This document shows positions 57,088 to 64,000 of a stretch of DNA of 64,000 nt, one piece after another. Position numbers and translations under genes: made by a program. Origin of the DNA: Neurospora crassa OR74A (taxonomy: Eukaryota; Ascomycota; Sordariomycetes; Sordariales; Sordariaceae). The notes beneath the pieces were generated by a model. The model was given only the letters and a program-made list of their open reading frames with translations, had not been told where the DNA came from and searched no databases. Every line of letters begins with the position of its first letter. Within the stretch, counting starts at the first letter, position 1. The stretch is from positions 4,154,001-4,218,000 of the forward strand of contig NC_026505.1 in the NCBI RefSeq assembly GCF_000182925.2, given 5' to 3'.

Positions 57088-60000
57088 TTTGTGATATCTG
57101 GACGGGCAAAGCAATGTTAACAATCCTGCCCAAATGGAAGCTGGATGGCGAAACCGAACAGGAGATTGTGGAAGGGAGGTTGGTAAAGAGTGGGGTATGA
57201 TAGGCAAAGGCTGCCGGGGGCGGTGAGAAAGGGACCCATAGGCCGATCCAAGCCCGATTAAAGACCGGTGGTGAGATGCCTAGGGTGCGAAGTGGATATC
57301 GCGTGAATGATGCGATGATCGTGGACTTCGCCAATCGTGGGCGCCAATTGGCAAACTGATGACGCCCGGGGAAAAACGCCATGTACCTGCAAGCTTGGCA
57401 CTTGGCATCCGTCATGTTCCACCCTCTTGCCGTTCCACAAAGCCAAGCCAAACACACGAGCTCCAGTTGCCATCCAACGCAACCATCGCAAATTGCAAAG
57501 CAAATATCCGGAGCGGCCGAAGGAACAAAAAGTTCCTCTCGTCGCAACCCGAAATGATATGCTTCTCTGTTGCTGGCTGCATTGGCAGTCTGTGCTGGTG
57601 CGGTGCGGCTTTGCTTGGGAGCGGGTAACAGGATCAAGGGAAAAGCGCGCGACGCAAAAGCATCAGTGCGCACATGACGTCCGCATCGGCTGGTCGGGCG
57701 GATAGACGATGATGAAGGTGTGTTATGGGGAGAGGAAATAGACAGGAAGTCAAGGAATGGGAACGCTTACGGGTTGAGAAAACTCGAAATAAAGCCGAGG
57801 TGTAATAGGTATTAGAGATCCTGCGTTTCGCTAAACAGAAACGAGTCGGCAAGGGCAAAGCTTCAAGCTTGATGAGAACGGAGACGGGTTGGATGAAGGC
57901 CGTAAGGTCGAAATATATTCGATTATGGAGGTGGATAAGAGGAGGAGAATTGGCGAACAACACAGGACAAGGGCAGGGAGATTTTGTGAGGATATGCAGA
58001 ACCGACTTGGAATAGCGGGCTAGGGCGGAAAGTCTCCTGTCTGGATGATTGCTGTCGAGTGAGGTTGAGGGGAAGGGAAGAGAAGAGAGGAATGGGCGCG
58101 TGAATCGAAGGGGCAGACGGGGAAGAAAAGAGAGAAACAAATACCTCCAGTGGAGCTTTTCACTGTCGTCTGTTTCTCTTGACGGGGAGGGGGGGTGCGT
58201 GTTATCCGCGATTGATGCCGCCGGGGCAACCGATGGAGATGGGGTGTGAATCCGGCAAGAGGGAGTGGAAGAACTCGCTCCCGTCGAACTGCAGGTAGAC
58301 TGCAGGCGAGACTGGCTGCCAGGTTACCGTGCCGAAGTCCATCCCACGGCCCAGATACTTCCTTACGGGCACTGCTACATACTTCCACATCACCACCCAA
58401 TGACGCCCCAGCCAAAGAGGAAAAAAAAAAAAGGAAAAAAAAAAAAAAAAAAAAACCGTTAGTGCGAGGGCGTCGATGGACTGTGCACGGCACGCTGACC
58501 AGTAGAGCTCTGGGCGCGGGAGGTTCCACTTAACCCAAAGCTTGGCCACCCGGAAGACGGGCAGTGGACGGACAGCTTGTCACGGTTTGGCTTGCAGGGC
58601 GGGAGGAGCAGGGCATCCCTCACTCCATTGCGCGAATTTACCCCATGCTCTCTCGATGCGGGCCTGACCGTCAGAACGACACGACAAGGACCCCAACCAG
58701 TCAACCGACCACTCCAACCACCACCACATCAGTCGGATCCGATGGCCGATGGAGTAGTGCCGTGACCTCTTTCTCCCAGCCCTGGCTATTCCCTGCAAAA
58801 GCTCTGCCTTGCTGACAGCTTGGTTCTCTTCGTCCCGTCCCTTCTGATGGTAACTCCCCTGCGAATCGCCTTACTGACAGCAACTTTGACATTAGGCACA
58901 CAACAGCGCCTGTCGAGGCGCCTTTTCGGCCAAAAGAGCAACCCCTGGCCTGCCTCTGCTTAACTGGGCCAGCGATATCCGTCATTCCGTCCAGGCCCCA
59001 TTCGACGACGAGCATGACCTAGCGGTGGCATTACGGCGTTCGCTGCCGACACAAGCGGACACCGCACAATGCCGGTCGGTCGTGCTCCGCGCTTGTGGAT
59101 TACCCTCCGGTGGTACCTGCTTCTTAGCCGCTACCCTAGCTCACCTTGGTAGGTGTTGGTGCGGATTGTACGTAGCAGCGAGCCAACGACAAGAGGCACC
59201 AACGGCCCTGTTGTCCACCGACCTCTCGCCGAACCAACTGAAGGCTTGCAAGGTACAGTGTACAAAGGATAAGGCAAGGATCATCCGGTGGGGATCGTGG
59301 ACCGAGAATCACCGTGGTCATGTCGATTTGCGACGGAGGGGAAAAAAAAAAAGAAGCCTAGTGTAGAAACAAAAGCACGAAGGAAGCACGACTCGCGCCG
59401 CCAACCACATCCTCCCATCCATTCAGCCAGCAGGCCCTCCACATAGGCAAGGCGGTCGAGAAGAACCCACAGTTCTTCAGGTACCGTTCTTTCTGCTGCA
59501 GATGGGCGGAAACGGGAACCATCGGGGCAGCGCAATGATGGAACAAAAAGCCGTTTTCGGCTTTGGCGCTGCTTAGTTGTGCATAGCTAGAGGAAACCTA
59601 AATAATCGGACGCAGACCGCATGTCTGGAGACCCTGAGAGAACTTAAGGTTGTGCAGATATTTTGTGTGCGGGAATTGTTGACCAGACATTATCAACGTC
59701 TTTGCAATCCCGCGGAGGGTGAATAAAGAATGGGGAAAAGCACTTCACCACTTCAATCTTAGTGATACGCCAAGTTTAACCGCCTCGGCAATCAGGTCTT
59801 GGATGGAGATCGTTCCTTCATCACCTTCGCTTCATTTTACCCCGGCTGGGGAATAGTTGGAGGAGATCACCACCGAGGTCGTAACTAGGTAGCGAGGCAG
59901 CTGAGTTCGATACAGAGAGCATGGGGAATGGATGGTAGTGTACCTAGTCGTCCTGGCGTCACGATCTGACTGATGAGCTGTTTTGTGGTAACAGCACCAG

Positions 60001-63000
60001 CACATCGTAGTGGGGATCGCGAAGCACCCTAGCCATAAGCTCGGACCGGCTGGCTGAAGAGTGGAACAAGTCATTTTACCTGGGCTCCAGTCGGCCAGTC
60101 GCAACTCCATCTTGGGGACCGTCTTAGCTCCATTCCAACGAAAGTAATTGTTCATTGGTTGCAGTGTCGCAATGGTAGTTGGTCGGTGAAGAGCAGACGC
60201 TCTGTACGCAGTACGCAGTACATACGCAAAAATGCTTATGCAGAAGACAAAAGCTCATGTACCTTCCCACGCCCACGCAAAAACCCAAATACAAGATACT
60301 TTCCCCAGCTTTTCTTCCTCTACCGCAACCTGGTCCAAGACTCATCCGGGTAAATAGCCTCCTTTTGGGCGCGCTGAGCTGACTGATGCAATCAGTTTCA
60401 CGATATACCAGTTCCTCGGTTCCTTGTGAAGTCGTGACAGAAGCATCAAAGACAAGTGACTGGACTTGGCGCCAAGAGAGACAGCTGGCGCAGGTAGGGT
60501 GGAGATAGTTACATGAGTTTCTGTCTTGTGCATATACCGAGCTTTGCCGTTTCCACGCGCTCCCTCGTTGGCCCCCACTTTGCGGGCTCTCTCGACAGTG
60601 CTTTTGATGCTCTGTTGCGGTTCCTCGTCTCTGCGCGCGCGACGTTCGGCACCATTTCGCACCAGGCTCGTCTAGGACGAATTGACGTACTATGTACTTA
60701 TGTACACCTTTGCATGGATATAACTTGCTAGTTCGGTACGCTGGCTGTCCAAGAAACAGGGGCCAGATGAGTGTTAAGCCATACATTTCTTGTAAAAAAG
60801 CCGAGGTTCTTTGCCATCTCCAGAAAGCCACGCTAACAGATTGCATTCATACAGACGCGTACCGTGTACACCAGACTGCAGCCGGGTCACCCGGGCCAGA
60901 CCACCGAGACCATGCCACCGCCGCAAACACCAAGGAAGGCTTTCATTCCTCTCATTACTTTGGTTTCTTTCATGCGTTCTCATGGTCATCAAAACAGTTC
61001 CCAGTAGCTGTTCACAGCCCTACAAAGTTGTTGGTGTCTCTCTCAATCCGCCGTTGACATTCCGCTTTGGAGTCCACGTTTATTCGTCTTGGATGAGCCA
61101 GGCCAGGATGGGGTCAGGAACCGCGCAGGAACGTCAGAAAAACCCACTGGAAAAAAGGTTGTCGAGGGTTCGACCTGGACTGGAACAAAAAACTTGATCC
61201 GCCAGATACCGAAGATGCCTGACCAAAGACCAGGGAACCTGTGCTCACTCAAAGCTCGCCCTCCGAAATTTGTGCTTATCTTCCCGAGTCCACGATGGAG
61301 AGTGCCCGCGAGCGGTGACGATTGTGAATAGTCTGACAACTGAAAGCCACCAGTGGTTGCTCAGTGGTTACTCTGGGAGCCATATCATATATGTGTTGCA
61401 TTGAATTATTTCCGGTTGACTCCATAACCGACCTTCTTGTGTGCATGCTCTATGCATGACCCCATGCGACGATATGCACCAGTCATATCCCGAGCAACGC
61501 ATCTCGCGTCCCTTTGTGTGGATGCCCGCGCTGCCGTGGTTCCTTCAAGCTTTTTCTGCATGCGGCCTTTCCGAGCCTTCCATGCGGTACCCCTTTTCCG
61601 GCTGCAGCTCGCTGGCTTCGAGAAGTACCTTGGAAGCAGAATGCAGCCAAAGGCAGCCACTGAGAGAAGCCAGATTTATACAGCCAAGGGCACCCAACTC
61701 GGGAACTGCTGGCATCCCGCGACCAGGTGGACATCCACTTAAAACACTGAATCTCGAATCTGTCGGGAACACAGAGATTTCTCATTGTTTGCTATAGGAA
61801 TGGTGAACGGCGCACTACTAAGCTGCGGTTCCTCTTCCCATGGTAATCAAAAGTCCCATTCAATGCTTCTCACAAAGTCAGTCCCATCCGAATCCTGCCA
61901 GCCACGAAGTTTACAGGCACCATCCGAACGCCCTCATCCGTCGCATTCCCGGATCCTAGCCAACCTCCACCCCCGTTCATTTTCACAGTACCCAACCTCC
62001 ACGACCAAATTGCGCTAAGGGAAATCTCCATCACTCTGGCTTTTAGTCTGGTCAGCACGTTATCTGTGCCGGTCCGGGGAGGGCAGGCAATAAGGAAGGG
62101 CAGGGGCAGCAGAAAAGGACGAATGGCGCAGAAGGGACGGGAATGCGTGCGCATGAATTAATGTGTGTCTGGATGGGAATTTTCTGTGTTGATGTTGTGT
62201 TGTGTGAATCGGTCGCCCAGTGCTGGCCGTTGTCTTTTGCGTTGACTGAGAGTTTCCAGGCCTTCTTGTTCGTCCCATGCCCCGTTTATTACCGGAAGAG
62301 AAAGAGTGTTCTCTATGCTTACCTGACAGATGGCGTGTGCCTCCCGCCAGCCTATATGATGAAAGATCGCAGTAAGATCTTCATCTTGAAGTTCATCGAG
62401 TTGACCGATGCCTATTGCAGGTTGTCTCCCTTGCTTGGGTAATTCAGGTACACCGTATCACTGCTCTTACTACCTCATATCTATATCTGCCCTAACCAGT
62501 CATTGTGCATCCTTTCCAGATGGCAGCTTGTGTCGACGGAGGTATTTTATTCCCCCAAAGTTCGCACCGAGTTCCTGAGTCCGGAGAAGCCACGTGTAAA
62601 TGAATCGCACCGCATCCCTGTTGCCAGTAACACCAGAGACAGATGGACTGCGGTGTCTATAGCCTGTCAGGCGGATTGCCAGATCGGTAATCCTGGGAAT
62701 GGCGGGGCCCCGGATCATAAGATAAAATGTGCAAACCCTTCTGATAGAATGGCTGTAGAGTTGTTTCTAGCTCAAATGCGATCGAACGGGTTGGGCATCG
62801 CTACCATCGACTGCCGTCCCCTCTTGCAGATTGCGTCTGGCATTGACTGGGCCAGTCACAGGGCCAATTAACCGGACAGCTCAACGATATCTTGGCTGAC
62901 ATAGAAACAGGGACAAGATGATGAAGTTCAAACTGAGCTGGATGACGGATAAGGAGAAAGCAGCAGGCTGTAAGCAACAGTGCGATGATGCCAATCGGCA

Positions 63001-64000
63001 GTCAGCCTGTGTCAAGTGAGTCTGATATGCCAGCCTTGATTGTCGACAACTATCTTGCGACACTTTCTCAAGCTAATCGTGATAGATGGAACACTCGTAG
63101 AACAGGATGCGACTCGAATTGTTCAAACCCCATCATAGGATTGCGCGGTATACGTGCTGTTGGTCTGTTATGCGCAAGTCAAAGTGATATATCTTTCCAG
63201 GCAATTGGAGGAGAAGACTGAGAACATTACGAGGTATTTTTGCACGAATTCATCAGAGCAGACACAGCTTGCTCTCAGAGGAGTAAGCTTCTGAGCAGAG
63301 AAGAATGAGCCGGGGGGAGTCCAAGGAAAGAAGGGTCAATGAAGGGGACGGGATCTCACGTCGACATGAACTGATGAGCTGATAAAGCAGGATTCACCGA
63401 ACGGAAAGAGAATGCGCTTGTTCGCGCGGAAAACCAGACTCAGGTAAGAGGAAAAAAAGATTGTTACAGTTTTTGCGAGACTCGACGCGTTTTCGTTCAA
63501 CCCCTGTTGTGTAGATGAATGAGTGAAGTGTCAACAAGTTCTCGATGTTGTCGCGAATATCAAGTCGACTTGTGACGAGGTTCGTGATGGTTCGTGGGGA
63601 TGGTGGATCCCCGACTGGAGCTGAGCAGCTGGCCCAGTGCTCAACCCTAACCCTATAAGCCGAGTTTCTGCTTGGTGCTGGGTCCGGCAGTGGCCGGCAA
63701 CAAGCTTGGGTCTTGCCTGCCCGGCGCCTGAAAGCTTGTTTGCCAAGCTACCACTGGCACATTTGAAGTCCCACTCTGAACTGTCCCGCGACACCTGGGT
63801 TCGGGTCGAGTTGTTGACCTCAACTTTCGCGGCGCGCGACTCGGGTATCAGTTTTTCCTCTGACTTGCGACTGACGACAACAGAAGACGCCCGGAACCCA
63901 GCCACTGGCGAGCTCAACCTCCGTGTGCACCCACGGCGACGGCCATTCATCTGTTATTAATCATCATCGACAGCGAGAACGACTTATAGGTTACAAAAGC
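57088..64000. other. Gene-poor terminal region, 6.9 kb
   Basis: I examined the open frames on both strands and none shows a recognisable domain or a convincing splice chain; the longest (60124-60846 minus, 62503-62871 plus, 57634-58140 minus) look like chance frames. Simple tracts occur at 58421-58455 (A-rich, two runs) and 59341-59352 (A). GC content is ordinary, so RIP is not the reason for the lack of genes. It may hold the promoter and leader of a gene beyond the right edge, non-coding transcripts, or lineage-specific genes. Confidence 0.45.

Noticed and set aside
58421-58455. A-rich tracts as a possible retroposed poly(A) tail
   Set aside because: There is no upstream coding relic and no flanking target duplication; simple slippage explains them.
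60124-60846. 240-codon open frame on the minus strand
   Set aside because: No recognisable domain, no conserved-looking motif, and overlapping frames on both strands of similar quality.
61160-61185. B-box-like GGGTTCGACCT suggesting a tRNA
   Set aside because: No A box, acceptor stem or cloverleaf could be formed around it; the same applies to a similar match near 23572.

Overview
This window is nuclear DNA from a filamentous ascomycete, most likely a Sordariomycete and probably of the Sordariales. The evidence is short GT-AG introns of about 45-180 nt, fungal gene families (DUF3405, a paxillin-like LIM protein, Pmp3), pyrimidine-rich leaders, and an 11-kb AT-rich block that carries the C-to-T/G-to-A transition signature of repeat-induced point mutation (RIP). 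The species cannot be named from the sequence.

Layout. The left edge (1-3.9 kb) holds the first exon of a SET-domain methyltransferase (minus), a five-exon YGR210C-type Obg/YchF-like GTPase that contains a 10-nt microexon (plus), and the plasma-membrane proteolipid gene pmp3 (minus). From 5.6 to 16.75 kb lies a nested transposon. A pogo-type (Tc1/mariner) DNA transposon has 89-bp terminal inverted repeats and a TA target duplication. Its transposase is split by a Ty3/gypsy chromovirus-like retrotransposon with two 194-bp LTRs and a perfect 5-bp target duplication. Both elements are destroyed by RIP.

From 17.7 to 32.1 kb is a gene-rich segment: ribosomal protein eL22 (plus), an SLC25 mitochondrial carrier (minus), GPI11 (minus), translin (minus), a 4-coumarate-CoA-ligase-like acyl-CoA synthetase ending in the peroxisomal signal SKL (plus), an OB-fold protein resembling the meiotic ssDNA-binding factor MEIOB (plus), and inositol-3-phosphate synthase INO1 (minus). 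A gene-poor stretch at 32.1-39.6 kb contains a pair of short TIR repeats. It is followed by a LIM-domain scaffold with a 12-residue tandem repeat, a type II membrane DUF3405 protein, a small Ser/Pro-rich protein, ATG7 (minus), dCMP deaminase DCD1 (plus) and a 63-residue single-pass membrane protein (minus). I could support no gene in the last 6.9 kb.

The genes are mainly housekeeping functions (translation, lipid and inositol metabolism, GPI anchors, autophagy, nucleotide metabolism) and do not form a pathway cluster. I found no secondary-metabolite cluster, CRISPR array, tRNA or rRNA. The items most worth following up are the nested RIP-inactivated transposon whose termini escaped mutation, the MEIOB-like gene, the GTPase microexon, and the peroxisomal ligase whose last intron controls both a catalytic lysine and the targeting signal. 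Gene models were spliced by eye from reading frames, splice-site consensus and family knowledge; none has been checked against transcripts.
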